A DNA stretch of 64,000 bases from DATEDA01 sp963744255 (GCA_963744255.1 CAVUSZ010000037.1:25341-89340); one strand, 5' to 3'; shown: positions 8,420 to 17,304, counted from the first letter of the stretch. A program made the numbers and translations. The notes: generated from the letters alone by a model not told the origin.

Positions 8420-8776
8420 ATGAAGAACCTCGCCCCGGACATCTTCCGGCAGCGGCTGCTCGTCGAGGGCTACTACACGGTGGAGGTGACCCGCGAGCGG
8501 CTCGCCGCGTACCTCGCCGGCGTCGCCGCGCATCTCGACCTCAAGGCGTACGGCGAGCCGACGATCTACTCGCCGAGCGGGCTCGGAAGGGCGGAGAACC
8601 AGGGCTTCGACGCGTTCCTCCCGCTGATCGACTCCGGCATCTCGGCGTACATCTGGTCGAGCTCGAAGTTCTTCTCCATCGTGCTCTATACCTGCAAGGG
8701 GTTCGACGCCCAGGCGGCCATCGAGTACACGTGCGAGTTCTTCGGCGCCGGCGAGGTCGCATCGACAGCCTTCTAG
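8420..8776 (+). CDS. SpeD-like pyruvoyl decarboxylase homologue with altered active site
   Basis: A 118-residue protein that aligns by eye along its whole length to class 1b S-adenosylmethionine decarboxylase. The family's autocleavage site ESHLTIH is replaced by DSGISAY (residues 71-77), so Ser72 would become the pyruvoyl group. The catalytic Cys is kept as C92 in LYTCKGFD. The His that processes the proenzyme (His68 in the Thermotoga enzyme) is Tyr77, and the Glu-Ser is Asp-Ser. Such departures are known in SpeD homologues that have become amino-acid decarboxylases, which is a possibility here, not a demonstration. RBS-like GAAAGGTAGGG precedes the ATG. No other polyamine gene is adjacent. 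Confidence 0.65.
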   Translation: MKNLAPDIFRQRLLVEGYYTVEVTRERLAAYLAGVAAHLDLKAYGEPTIYSPSGLGRAENQGFDAFLPLIDSGISAYIWSSSKFFSIVLYTCKGFDAQAAIEYTCEFFGAGEVASTAF

Positions 8777-8781
8777 CCGAG

Positions 8782-9099
8782 GCCCTGCGATTCGAGTTGC
8801 GGTCGTGGAGTTATGCCGCTGCGCCCGAGGTCCCCACGATTGCCGAGCAAGGATTCGGCGATTTCGATCTCGTAGCCTGGTTCGTTCGCTATGCGCCCGC
8901 AGGGACGCCCGCTGCGGTCGTCGCGCGGCTTCGCGAAGGTGCGATCCGTGTCCTTGCAAGCCCCGAGGTTGCGACGAAGCTCGCGGCGCAAGGCGTCGAG
9001 CAGACTGCGATGGGCGCGGACCAGCTCGGCGCGTTCGGGCGGACCGAAGCGGCGAAGTGGAGTGAGCTCGTGAAGCGATCCGGCGCGCGCGTGGACTAA
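8782..9099 (+). pseudogene. 3' remnant of a Bug/TctC-type solute-binding protein
   Basis: About 105 codons match the C-terminal third of tripartite tricarboxylate transporter binding proteins: APEVPTIAEQGFGDFDL, then WFVRYAPAGTPAAVVARL, LASPEVATKLAAQGVE and a terminal AKWSELVKRSGARVD. The usual protein is about 320 residues with a signal peptide; here the first two thirds are missing, and the reading frame simply begins after the SpeD-like stop. It is a deletion remnant, with the deletion join close to 8776-8800. No permease genes (TctA/B) are near. Confidence 0.7.
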
Positions 9100-9159
9100 G
9101 GGAACCCTAGTCGACGGTTGGATTCCTGGCGGTTCCCGCTGCAACGCCGCGAGCGCCGT

Positions 9160-9537
9160 CTACCCGTCCTTGCGCGACGGGAACAGCCGCGACGCCTGCC
9201 ACATGTGGAACGTCACCTGCGGCGACGCGACGAGCCTGTTGCCGTTACCGTCGACGACCTGCGCCTGCAACGTGTGCGTGCCACGCTCGACGCCGTCGAG
9301 CTCGAAGCTCGTCGCGGCGCCGCTCGCGACCGGCCGCCCGTCGAGCAGGATGACGACCCGGTTGCCCGGCGCGATGCCCCGCGGCACCCCGACGCGGACC
9401 GTCACCTTGCCCTCGCTGCTGTGCACGGTCGAGCCCGCCTCAGGCTCCACGATGGCGATGTTGCCTTGGGCAGTGGCGTGCGACGGCGCGCCCGCGGCGA
9501 GCGCGAGGGCGAAAAGCAGCACGAGAAACCGGGTCAT
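9160..9537 (-). CDS. exported Ig-like domain protein
   Basis: A 125-residue protein with a clear signal peptide (hydrophobic MTRFLVLLFALALAAG, cleavage near HATAQG) followed by a single beta-rich domain of about 95 residues (IVEPEAGSTVHSSEGKV to TFHMWQASRLF). The pattern resembles Ig-like domains found C-terminally in penicillin-binding protein 1C and similar periplasmic proteins. The start ATG overlaps the stop of the upstream beta-lactamase-fold gene by 4 nt, implying translational coupling. No enzymatic motif is visible; a binding or structural role in the periplasm is the only reasonable inference. Confidence 0.65.
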   Translation of the reverse strand: MTRFLVLLFALALAAGAPSHATAQGNIAIVEPEAGSTVHSSEGKVTVRVGVPRGIAPGNRVVILLDGRPVASGAATSFELDGVERGTHTLQAQVVDGNGNRLVASPQVTFHMWQASRLFPSRKDG

Positions 9538-10475
9538 GCCTTTACCAGCGGGACGAGATCGCCCCATTCCCGTCGGACGGCCCCGGCCCGTTCGAGTTCC
9601 GCGACGAGCCATTCGGCGAGCGCCTGCGAGCTCATGTGAAGGTGCCGGGCGTTGAGCTCGCGCAGGATGGCAACCTCCGCGCAATAGCGCGGAAGATCCG
9701 CGATCGACATGCGCCGCTTCTCGAGCAGCGCGAAGACGATCATCACCTTGGCACAATGGCGCGCGTGGCGCGTGACGTCCTCCGCGTAGCCGTCGAGGCG
9801 GCGGAACGCCCGCTCGAGCGCGCGGCCGACGTCGGTGAATACGCGGCCGTGGCCGGGAATGACGGTGCGCACACCGAGCTTCGCGATCGATTCCAGCGTC
9901 GAGCGCGTTTCGCCGAACGCCGCCGCATCGCCGAAGAGCGCCGGAAACACGACTCCGAAACCGTCCTCCCACAACGCGTCGCCCGAGATCAGGATCCGGT
10001 CCTCGGGCGCGAAGAACATCAGCGCATGCCGGTCGTGACCGGGCGCGGCGAGCGCCTGCCAGCCGATGTCGCCGAGGCGGAGCGAGTCGCCCGCCGCCAG
10101 CGTGTCGTCGTAGCGGAAGCGCTCGGCGCGTTGATCGGCGAAGCCGAGCGCGAGCTCGCGGTCGTCCCAGCGGTCGATGAGCGGCGCCTCGCCTGCGGGG
10201 ATCGTGATGCGACACGCGTGCGCTGCCCGCAGCGCGCGGTTCCCGCCCATGTGGTCGGAGTGGCAGTGGGTATTGACGAGTCGCCCGAGCCGCTCCCCGC
10301 CGAGTGCTGCCGCGACGAGCGCGAGCGTCTGCGGCGCGTGTGCGAGGTAACCCGAGTCGATCAGCGCCGCGCCGTCCGTGCCGCGCAAGAGGATATTGTT
10401 CGACGACAGCCAGCCGCGCTGGAAGACGTGGAGTCCCGGCGCGCGAAGCGCCGGTTCAGGAGAACCAGGGGGCAT
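9534..10475 (-). CDS. MBL-fold metallo-hydrolase
   Basis: A 313-residue metallo-beta-lactamase-fold hydrolase. The zinc motif THCHSDHMGG occupies residues 69-78; further ligands are His in AAPGHDRH near 144, Asp in ISGDALWEDG near 165 and His in VIPGHGRVF near 210. The C-terminal 80 residues are helical (LLEKRRMSIADLPRY), as in the GloB-like/RNase Z-like multispecific group. It lies downstream of the DUF1289 and HMG-CoA lyase genes on the same strand, and a thioesterase-like role in acyl-CoA metabolism is possible but not shown. Confidence 0.82.
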   Translation of the reverse strand: MPPGSPEPALRAPGLHVFQRGWLSSNNILLRGTDGAALIDSGYLAHAPQTLALVAAALGGERLGRLVNTHCHSDHMGGNRALRAAHACRITIPAGEAPLIDRWDDRELALGFADQRAERFRYDDTLAAGDSLRLGDIGWQALAAPGHDRHALMFFAPEDRILISGDALWEDGFGVVFPALFGDAAAFGETRSTLESIAKLGVRTVIPGHGRVFTDVGRALERAFRRLDGYAEDVTRHARHCAKVMIVFALLEKRRMSIADLPRYCAEVAILRELNARHLHMSSQALAEWLVAELERAGAVRREWGDLVPLVKA

Positions 10476-10495
10476 GGCCCACGCGTTGGTCTGGC

Positions 10496-10714
10496 CTACG
10501 GATCAATGGTGCTCTTGCGCGCGCCGAGCTTGCCGAGCACCGCGAGCTTCTCCTCGCGCGTCGCGCCCGACCAGCAGGCGATCTCGTCGATGGTGCGGAA
10601 GCAGCCCTCGCACCAGCCGGTCTGCGGGTTCATCCGGCAAACGTTGATGCAGGGCGAGGGCACGTCGTCGACCCGGCCGCCGGGAACGAGGTCGAGCTTC
10701 GGCTGCGTGCTCAC
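10496..10714 (-). CDS. DUF1289 family small Cys-rich protein
   Basis: A 72-residue protein carrying the DUF1289 signature: PSPCINVCRMNPQTGWCEGC (residues 20-38), then RTIDEIACW. The four regularly spaced cysteines suggest a metal site. The GTG start overlaps the HMG-CoA lyase stop by 4 nt. DUF1289 proteins are commonly found beside acyl-CoA metabolism genes in Proteobacteria; their function is not established. Confidence 0.85.
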   Translation of the reverse strand: MSTQPKLDLVPGGRVDDVPSPCINVCRMNPQTGWCEGCFRTIDEIACWSGATREEKLAVLGKLGARKSTIDP

Positions 10715-11619
10715 GCCGCACGCTTGGCTGCCAGCGCCCTGGCGACCTTCGAGGTCGGCTCCCGCCCGAGCGCATCGCAGATGAAGCGGCCCGCTTCGAA
10801 CACCTTCGCCAGGTCGACTCCGGTCTCGATGCCGAGACCGTCGAGCATGTAGATCACGTCTTCGGTGGCGACGTTGCCGGAGGCGCCCTTCGCGTAGGGA
10901 CAGCCGCCGAGACCGGCGACCGAGCTGTCGGCGGTCGCGACGCCGAGCTCCATCGCGGCGTAGAGGTTCGCGAGCGCCTGGCCCCAGGTGTCGTGCAGGT
11001 GCACAGCGAGGTTCGGCAGCGGTACCGCGCGCGCGACCGCCTCGATCATCTGCTTGACCTTGCCCGGGGTGCCGACCCCGATGGTGTCGCCGAGCGAGAT
11101 CTCGTAGCAGCCCATCGCGTGAAGCTCCCTCGCGACCGTCGCAACCGCTGTGGGCGCCACTTCGCCCTCGTACGGGCAGCCGGCGACGCAGGACACGTAG
11201 CCGCGCACCTTGATGCCCCTCGCGCGCGCCGCCGCGGCGACCGGCGCGAAGCGCTCGAGGCTCTCGGCGATCGACGCGTTGATGTTCTTGCGGCTGAAGG
11301 TTTCGGAGGCGGCGCCGAACACCGCGATCTCGTCCGCGCCGGCCGCGGCGGCCGCCTCGAAGCCCTTCATGTTCGGGACGAGCACCGGATACGACACGCC
11401 CGGTTTGCGCCGGATCGCCCTCAGGACCTCGGCATGGTCCGCCATCTGCGGCACCCATTTCGGCGAGACGAACGCCGTCGCCTCGACGGCCGGCAAGCCG
11501 GCGTCGGCGAGCCGCTCGATCAGCTCGACCTTGACCGTGGTGGGGACGGTCTTCGGCTCGTTCTGCAGGCCGTCGCGCGGCCCCATCTCGACGATGCGGA
11601 CTTGGCGCGGAAGGGACAT
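10711..11619 (-). CDS. mvaB: hydroxymethylglutaryl-CoA lyase
   Basis: Cleaves HMG-CoA to acetoacetate and acetyl-CoA, the last step of leucine degradation. The 302-residue TIM barrel starts with VRIVEMGPRDGLQNE, contains TAFVSPKWVPQMAD near 48, the metal-binding HLHDTWGQ near 208 and the family signature SVAGLGGCPYAKGASGN near 231, whose Cys is catalytic. It lies downstream of the biotin carboxylase and GhrA-like genes on the same strand. The gene for the MCC beta subunit is 30 kb away at 43509-45116, so the liu/mcc genes are split. Also called liuE in other bacteria. Confidence 0.93.
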   Translation of the reverse strand: MSLPRQVRIVEMGPRDGLQNEPKTVPTTVKVELIERLADAGLPAVEATAFVSPKWVPQMADHAEVLRAIRRKPGVSYPVLVPNMKGFEAAAAAGADEIAVFGAASETFSRKNINASIAESLERFAPVAAAARARGIKVRGYVSCVAGCPYEGEVAPTAVATVARELHAMGCYEISLGDTIGVGTPGKVKQMIEAVARAVPLPNLAVHLHDTWGQALANLYAAMELGVATADSSVAGLGGCPYAKGASGNVATEDVIYMLDGLGIETGVDLAKVFEAGRFICDALGREPTSKVARALAAKRAA

Positions 11620-11633
11620 GACCCGATTCTAGT

Positions 11634-12560
11634 TTAGTAGCCGCGCCCGAGGTCCACGACGCCGGTCACCGGCTCGCCCCGCTCGAGCCGACGGATCTTG
11701 TCGGCGACCTGCGCGACCGAAACATCGACCAGCGTGACCGCCGACGCGTGCGGCGTGATGAACACTTTCGGATCGCGCCAGTACGGATGCGTCGCCGGCA
11801 ACGGCTCGTCGTGGAAGACATCGAGCGTTGCGCCAGCGAGGTGGCCGGAGGCCAGCGCCGCGAGCAGATCCTCGTCGACGATCAGTCCGCCGCGCGCGAC
11901 GTTCACGAGATAGGCGCCTGCCGGCAGCTTCGCCAGCGTGCCGCGGTCGAGAATGCCCTCGGTGTCGGGGGTGTGCGGCAGCATCAGCACGAGCGTCCGC
12001 GTTCCTGCGAGGAAAGAGTCGAGCTCCGCCGGCCCGGCGAAGGAGCGCACGCCGGCGAGCTCTTTCCGCGAGCGGCTCCAGCCGTTCACCGGAAAGCCGA
12101 GTGCCCGGAGCGCCCGCGCGACGTGCGTGCCGAGCACGCCGAGGCCCATCACCCCGACGGGGAAGTCGGCGTGAGCGAGCGGCCGGTGCACGCGCCACTC
12201 GGCACGCGCCTGCTGCTCGGCGTAGACATCCAGCCGGCGGAAGTAGCGGAGCACCGCCCAGGTCACGTACTCGTCCATCTGCCGCGCCATGCCCGCGTCC
12301 TCCAGCCGGATCACGCGCACCCCGGGCGGAATCTGGACACGCTTCAGGAGCGCCTCGACCCCGGCGCCCAGATTGAAGATCGCCCTGAGCCGGTTCTGGC
12401 CGGCGAGCAGCTCGGGCGCGGGATGCCAGAGCGCGGCATAGTCGGCAGGCCACGCGAGCCCGGGCTCCCAGACGCGGATCTCGGCCTCAGGCAGCGCGGC
12501 CGCGAGACCGTCGCGCCATTCCGCGACGGTTTTCGACGGGGTGTACAGGAGGACTTTCAA
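11634..12560 (-). CDS. D-2-hydroxyacid dehydrogenase, GhrA-type
   Basis: A 308-residue NAD(P)H-dependent reductase of the glyoxylate/hydroxypyruvate reductase A group. The Rossmann GLGVLG motif is near residue 142, the catalytic Arg is in NVARGGLIVDE near 224, Glu/Asp in DVFHDEPLP near 250, and the catalytic His in ITPHASAVT near 273. The TTG start at 12560 overlaps the biotin carboxylase stop (TTGA); conserved sequence begins right there (KVLLYTP), so the upstream in-frame extension is not real. It may recycle glyoxylate or another 2-oxoacid produced by neighbouring acyl-CoA pathways. Confidence 0.85.
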   Translation of the reverse strand: MKVLLYTPSKTVAEWRDGLAAALPEAEIRVWEPGLAWPADYAALWHPAPELLAGQNRLRAIFNLGAGVEALLKRVQIPPGVRVIRLEDAGMARQMDEYVTWAVLRYFRRLDVYAEQQARAEWRVHRPLAHADFPVGVMGLGVLGTHVARALRALGFPVNGWSRSRKELAGVRSFAGPAELDSFLAGTRTLVLMLPHTPDTEGILDRGTLAKLPAGAYLVNVARGGLIVDEDLLAALASGHLAGATLDVFHDEPLPATHPYWRDPKVFITPHASAVTLVDVSVAQVADKIRRLERGEPVTGVVDLGRGY

Positions 12561-14556
12561 ACGGCGTCGAACCTGATCAGCTCGGCGCCCTCGGCGACCT
12601 GCTCGCCGACCCGGTAGAGGATCTCCTTCACCATGCCGGCGCGGGGTGCGGTGATGGTGTGCTCCATCTTCATCGCTTCCATGATCACGAGCGGCACGCC
12701 GCGCTCGACGCTCGCGCCCGCCTCGACGAGCACCGCGATCACCTTGCCGGGCATCGGCGCCGTGAGCCCGCCGCCGTGCACCTCGCCCTCGACCTCCGCA
12801 AGCCACGGGTCGTGCAGCTCGAGCGTGTGGCGTTCGGGACCATGGAACACGTCGATCATTGCGCCCGCCCTAACCACCGTCGCGGCGAGCGCCTGGCCCT
12901 CGAGCCAGCCCCGGACACCGTGCGTGCCGGTCTGCTCGCCGGCGAGCATCCGCCGCCCGCCGGGCAGCTCGACCTCGAATGCGTCCTTCCGGTAGTGCGC
13001 GGTCACCGCGAACTGACGCTCACCCTCGCGGAACACCAGGACGTGGTGGTTGTCCTGGTTGAGCCGCCAGCCGTCGCAGTCGCCCCAGGGCGACCAGGGA
13101 TCGCCGGACGCGGCAGCGTGCTCCCGCGCCTCGCGATCGTGCCGGAGCAGCTCCGACAGCGTCGCGAGCGCGAGGACTGCGTCGGACGCGGGCCGCGGCG
13201 GCGGGAACAGCTCGTCGCGCGAGCGCTCGATGAGACCGGTGTCGAGATCGGCGGCGGCGAACGCCTTGCTCGACACGAGGCGACCGAGAAATGCGACGTT
13301 GGTCGTGAGCCCGACGACCTGGAACGCCTCGAGGGCATCGCGCATGCGCGCGAGCGCCGCGGGGCGGTCGCGGTCCCAGACGACCAGCTTCGCGATCATG
13401 GGGTCGTAGTGCGGCGAGATCTCGTCGCCGGCGGCGACGCCGGTATCGATCCGCACGTGCCGCGAGGCGGCGGGGGTGCCGAGATGGATGATCCGGCCCG
13501 TCGCCGGCAGGAAGCCCTTCGCCGGATCCTCGGCATAAACCCGCGCCTCGAGCGCATGGCCGTCGATGGCGAGCTCGTCCTGCCGCTGCGGCAGCGGCTC
13601 GCCCCATGCGACGCGCAACTGCCACTCGACGAGATCCTTGCCGGTGATCATCTCGGTGACCGGGTGCTCGACCTGGAGGCGGGTGTTCATCTCCATGAAG
13701 TGGAACGTGCCGCCCTGATCGGCGATGAACTCGACCGTGCCCGCGCCGACATAGCCGATCGCCTTGGCCGCGGCGACCGCGGCGCCGCCCATCGCCGCGC
13801 GGCGCTCGGCCGTCATGCCGGGCGCGGGTGCCTCCTCGAGGACCTTCTGGTGGCGCCGTTGCACCGAACAGTCGCGCTCGAAGAGATGCACGCAGTTGCC
13901 GTGGCGGTCCCCGAAGACCTGGATCTCGATGTGGCGCGGCCGGCGAAGGTACTTCTCGACGAGCACGCGGTCGTCACCGAACGCCGCAGCCGCCTCGCGC
14001 TTGCAGGAAGCGAGCGCGGCGGCGAAGTCGGCCGCGGACTCTACGATGCGCATGCCCTTGCCCCCGCCGCCGGCGGAAGCCTTGATGAGGACCGGATAGC
14101 CGATGCGATCGGCCTCCCGCTGGAGGAAGCCGGTGTCCTGCTCGTCGCCGTGGTAGCCGGGGACGAGCGGCACGCCGGCTTTCTCCATGATCCGTTTCGC
14201 GGCGCTCTTCGAGCCCATCGCGCGAATCGCGGAGGCGGGCGGACCGATGAACACGATGCCGGCCCGCTCGCAGGCTTCGGCGAAGTCCTCGTTCTCGGAG
14301 AGGAACCCGTAGCCGGGGTGGATCGCCTGGGCACCCGCTGTCGCGCGCGACCTCGAGGATCCGGTCGCCGCGCAGGTAGCTTTCCTTCGCCGGCGCCGGG
14401 CCGATGAGGTACGCCTCGTCGGCGGCGCGCACGTGCTGCGCGCGCGCGTCCGCCTCCGAGTACACGGCCACCGTCTTGATCGCAAGCCGCCGGGCGGTGC
14501 GGATGACTCGGGCACGCGATCTCGCCGCGGTTGGCGATGAGGATCTTCGCGAACAT
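12557..14556 (-). CDS. biotin-dependent acyl-CoA carboxylase alpha subunit, MccA-like (two frameshifts)
   Basis: Carries biotin carboxylase plus biotin carboxyl carrier, about 666 residues. From the start ATG at 14556 the protein reads MFAKILIANRGEIA, then needs a frame change at 14510-14512 and another at 14334-14336, after which 12557-14330 is open to the end. Both breaks look like one extra base in a three-base G run of the coding strand; correcting them restores EVARDSGAQAIHPGYGFLSE. Key motifs are GGGGKGMRIV (ATP grasp), RDCSVQRRHQKV, the MNTRLQVEHPVTE segment and the biotinyl-Lys motif EAMKMEH about 36 residues from the C-terminus. Genetic context with HMG-CoA lyase and a methylglutaconyl-CoA hydratase-like gene suggests methylcrotonyl-CoA carboxylase; propionyl-CoA carboxylase is the alternative. 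Confidence 0.85.
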
Positions 14557-14561
14557 CGACG

Positions 14562-14963
14562 CTACGGAAGCACCAGCCGGAAGCGCCGGCCGGTCCGGGT
14601 GCGATAAACCTCGAAGTCTCGGCGGTCCACGGTATACACGTCGCTCACCCCGGATTGCTCGGCTAGCAGGACAAGCGTCGCGTCGGCAAAGTCCATCCGC
14701 TCGTATCTCGCGATCAGCTCGTCGAGCCTCGGGATGTCCTCGATCGATATAGACCGCAGCCGAACACCGCCGCGCCGGATGAACGCGAGCAGCGCACGCT
14801 TTCCTTGCTGCCCGAGGAAATGACAGGCCTCGGTCACGACCGGCCAGGTGCTGAGGAGCACCGCCCGGGTCGCCTCGAGCAGCCGCTTCGCCTCGTCGTG
14901 GTGCTCGTCGCGCGCGTCGAACAGCGCGACGAGCGGCCCGGCGTCAACGATGATGCTTCGCAC
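14562..14963 (-). CDS. PIN-domain toxin, VapC-like
   Basis: A 133-residue PIN-fold RNase. The acidic metal-binding residues are Asp7 in IVDAGPLVALFD, Glu45 in VVTEACHFL, and Asp95/Asp98 in MDFADATLVLLAE; a fourth Asp follows in YTVDRRDFEVY. It overlaps its antitoxin gene by 20 nt and ends 5 nt before the carboxylase start, so the pair sits inside a metabolic transcript. Likely a tRNA- or mRNA-cleaving toxin, but the target is unknown. Confidence 0.82.
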   Translation of the reverse strand: MRSIIVDAGPLVALFDARDEHHDEAKRLLEATRAVLLSTWPVVTEACHFLGQQGKRALLAFIRRGGVRLRSISIEDIPRLDELIARYERMDFADATLVLLAEQSGVSDVYTVDRRDFEVYRTRTGRRFRLVLP

Positions 14964-15210
14964 GTAGCTTCTCGCGGATCAACTCCTTGACGCGCGCGGA
15001 GTTGTTCCTCGAGCGCGCCGGCCCGCGGTCTGCCCCGAAGAGATCCTCGCCAAGCTCCCACGCGCTCGGCGGCTGCCCCTTGCGGCGCCGGCGTGCAATA
15101 TACGAGGCCACGCTCTCGCGAATCACGGCGCTCGCAGTCTCGCCCGTTTCCGCGCAGTAGCGATCGAGAGCCTTCTCGAGCTCCTCTCCGAGGCGAAGGG
15201 ACTTGGGCAT
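14944..15210 (-). CDS. ribbon-helix-helix antitoxin of the PIN toxin
   Basis: An 88-residue protein with an N-terminal CopG/RHH-like strand-helix-helix unit (KSLRLGEELEKALDRYCAETG, then ASAVIRESVASYIARR) for DNA binding and a basic C-terminal tail that would contact the toxin. The order antitoxin-then-toxin with a short overlap is the classical VapBC layout. It probably represses its own promoter in the 75-nt gap downstream of the enoyl-CoA hydratase gene. Confidence 0.75.
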   Translation of the reverse strand: MPKSLRLGEELEKALDRYCAETGETASAVIRESVASYIARRRRKGQPPSAWELGEDLFGADRGPARSRNNSARVKELIREKLRAKHHR

Positions 15211-15284
15211 CCGGGCGTCGGTGCGATACAGAAGCGAGGCAGTGTATCACGTCGCGGCTTCGCGATCCGCCTCCCTGACGCGGG

Positions 15285-16118
15285 CTACTTGCCCTTCCGC
15301 GCCGTTCCTTGCGGCTTGTGCTCGGGGGCGGTTACTACCCATCCCGGCTTCCGCTTCTCGAGAAACGACCGGATCCCTTCCTTGCCTTCGTCGGACGCGC
15401 GCGCGGCGGCGATGCGCGTCGCGGTGTCCTTGACGAGGTCCGGACCGAGCGGCTGCCGCGCGACGGCGCGGATGAGGTCCTTGGTCGCGGCGTGAGCGGC
15501 CGGGCTGCCCGCGACCAGGTGTCCGAGGATTTGGCTGATGACGCCGTCGAGCTCCTCGTCCTGGGCGATCTCCTGCACGAAGCCGACCCGATACGCCTCC
15601 GCCGCCGGGAACGGCTCCGCCGTGAGCATGTACCGGTACGCCGCTCGCTCGCCCATCGCCGCGATCACGTACGGGCTGATCGTCGCCGGCACCAGGCCGA
15701 GCTTCACTTCCGACAGGCAGAACTCGGCGCTCTGCCCCGCGACGGCGATGTCGCAGGCGGCGACGAGCCCCATGCCGCCGGCGAACGCCGCGCCGTGGAC
15801 GCGCGCGAGGGTCGGCTTGTTCATCGTATGCACCGTGTACAGCATGTCGGCAAGCCCGAGCGCGTCCTCGTAGTTCTGCTCGAACGAATAGCCCGCCATC
15901 TTCTTCATCCAGTTGAGATCCGCACCGGCGCAGAACGCCTTGCCGCGTCCGGCGAGGATGATCGCGCGCACGCCCGCGTCGGCATCGAGCGCACGGAACG
16001 CCGCCGTCAGCTCGGCGATCATGGTCTCGTTGAAGGCGTTGCGGACGTCGGGCCGGTTCAGCCAGACGAGCGCGATTCCGGCGGGGGTCTTGTCGACCTG
16101 CAAGGTGTCGTAGGTCAT
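15285..16118 (-). CDS. enoyl-CoA hydratase/isomerase, methylglutaconyl-CoA hydratase-like
   Basis: A 277-residue crotonase-fold protein. The oxyanion-hole motif AGRGKAFCAGADLNWM is near residue 60 and the second loop GAAFAGGMGLVAACD near 112, with the catalytic acidic position in FCLSEVKLGLVPATISPYV near 135, as in AtuE/LiuC-type hydratases. Its position upstream of a biotin carboxylase and HMG-CoA lyase supports the hydration of 3-methylglutaconyl-CoA to HMG-CoA (liuC). The VapBC pair separates it from the carboxylase gene. Confidence 0.85.
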   Translation of the reverse strand: MTYDTLQVDKTPAGIALVWLNRPDVRNAFNETMIAELTAAFRALDADAGVRAIILAGRGKAFCAGADLNWMKKMAGYSFEQNYEDALGLADMLYTVHTMNKPTLARVHGAAFAGGMGLVAACDIAVAGQSAEFCLSEVKLGLVPATISPYVIAAMGERAAYRYMLTAEPFPAAEAYRVGFVQEIAQDEELDGVISQILGHLVAGSPAAHAATKDLIRAVARQPLGPDLVKDTATRIAAARASDEGKEGIRSFLEKRKPGWVVTAPEHKPQGTARKGK

Positions 16119-16139
16119 GCCGCGGATGATACCGCGCGC

Positions 16140-17303
16140 TCAATAGGACTTCGGCAGTCCGAGCACCTTCTCGGCGATGAAGCAGAGGATGAGCTGCGGG
16201 CTCACCGGCGCGAGGCGGGGAATCCATGCCTCGCGCAGATACCGCTCGACGTGATACTCCTTTGCGTAACCCATGCCGCCGTGCGTGAGGATGGCCGCCT
16301 CGCAGGCGCGGAAGCAAGCCTCGCCGGCGAGGTACTTGGCCGCGTTCGCTTCCGCGCCGCAGGGCTTTCCGAGGTCGTAGAGCGATGCCGCCTTGAACAC
16401 CATGAGATCCGCCGCCTCGATCTCGACCCAGCACTTCGCGAGCGGATGCTGGATCGCCTGGTTCTGGCCGATCGGGCGATCGAACACGACGCGCTCGTTC
16501 GCGTACGTGGCGGCGCGCTTGAGCGCCGCCCGGCCGAGTCCGACGGCCTCGGCGGCGATTAGGATCCGTTCCGGATTCATGCCGTGGAGGATGTACTCGA
16601 AGCCCTTGCCCTCATCGCCGATGCGGTCCGCCGCCGGGACGCGCAGCCCGTCGAAGAAGACCTGGTTGGAGTCGACGCTCTTGCGCCCCATCTTCTCGAT
16701 CTCGCGCACCTCGACCACGCGCCGATCGAGATCCGTGTAGAAGAGGGAGAGTCCCTGCGTGCCCTTCGCCTCCTCGATCGGCGTCGTGCGCGCGAGGAGC
16801 AGCACCTTGTTTGCGACCTGCGCGGTCGAGATCCAGATCTTCTGGCCCGAGACGACGTAGTGATCGCCTTCCCGCACCGCCCGCGTCCTCAGCTTGAGGG
16901 TATTCAGCCCTGCGTTCGGCTCGGTGACGGCGAAGCAGGCGCGATCGCGTCCTGCGATGAGCGGGGGCAGCCAGCGCCGCTTCTGCTCCTCGGTCCCGAA
17001 GACGACCACCGGATGCAGGCCGAAGATGTTCATGTGCACCGCGGAGGCGCCGGAGAGCCCCGCGCCGGAAGCGGAGATCGTCTGCATCATGAGCGCCGCC
17101 TCGGTGATGCCGAGCGCGGCGCCGCCGTGCGCCTCGGGCATCGCTATCCCGAGCCAGCCGGACTCCGCGAGCGCGCGATGAAAGTCCTCCGGAAACCCGC
17201 CCTCGCGGTCCTTGCGCAGCCAGTAGTCGGCGTCGAACGGCGCGCAGAGCCGCTCGATCGCGTCGCGGATCCGCTCCTGCTCGGGCGTGAAGGAGAAATC
17301 CAC
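16140..17303 (-). CDS. acyl-CoA dehydrogenase
   Basis: A 387-residue FAD-dependent dehydrogenase. The N-terminal helix domain runs to about 115, the beta domain contains CFAVTEPNAGLNTLKLRTRA near 133 and KIWISTAQ near 160, and the C-terminal helices carry RPIGQNQAIQHPLAKCW near 280 and HGGMGYAKEYHVERYLRE near 345, with the catalytic-base position within the last helices. The GTG start lies one base after the stop of a 34-codon ORF. Twenty-one nucleotides separate it from the hydratase gene, so both are one transcript. Chain-length or branching specificity is not evident. Confidence 0.87.
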   Translation of the reverse strand: MDFSFTPEQERIRDAIERLCAPFDADYWLRKDREGGFPEDFHRALAESGWLGIAMPEAHGGAALGITEAALMMQTISASGAGLSGASAVHMNIFGLHPVVVFGTEEQKRRWLPPLIAGRDRACFAVTEPNAGLNTLKLRTRAVREGDHYVVSGQKIWISTAQVANKVLLLARTTPIEEAKGTQGLSLFYTDLDRRVVEVREIEKMGRKSVDSNQVFFDGLRVPAADRIGDEGKGFEYILHGMNPERILIAAEAVGLGRAALKRAATYANERVVFDRPIGQNQAIQHPLAKCWVEIEAADLMVFKAASLYDLGKPCGAEANAAKYLAGEACFRACEAAILTHGGMGYAKEYHVERYLREAWIPRLAPVSPQLILCFIAEKVLGLPKSY

Positions 17304-17304
17304 G

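Noticed and set aside
12560..12806. N-terminal extension of the GhrA-like dehydrogenase
   Set aside because: It overlaps the biotin carrier domain of the carboxylase in another frame and is arginine/alanine-rich; conserved sequence starts at the TTG.
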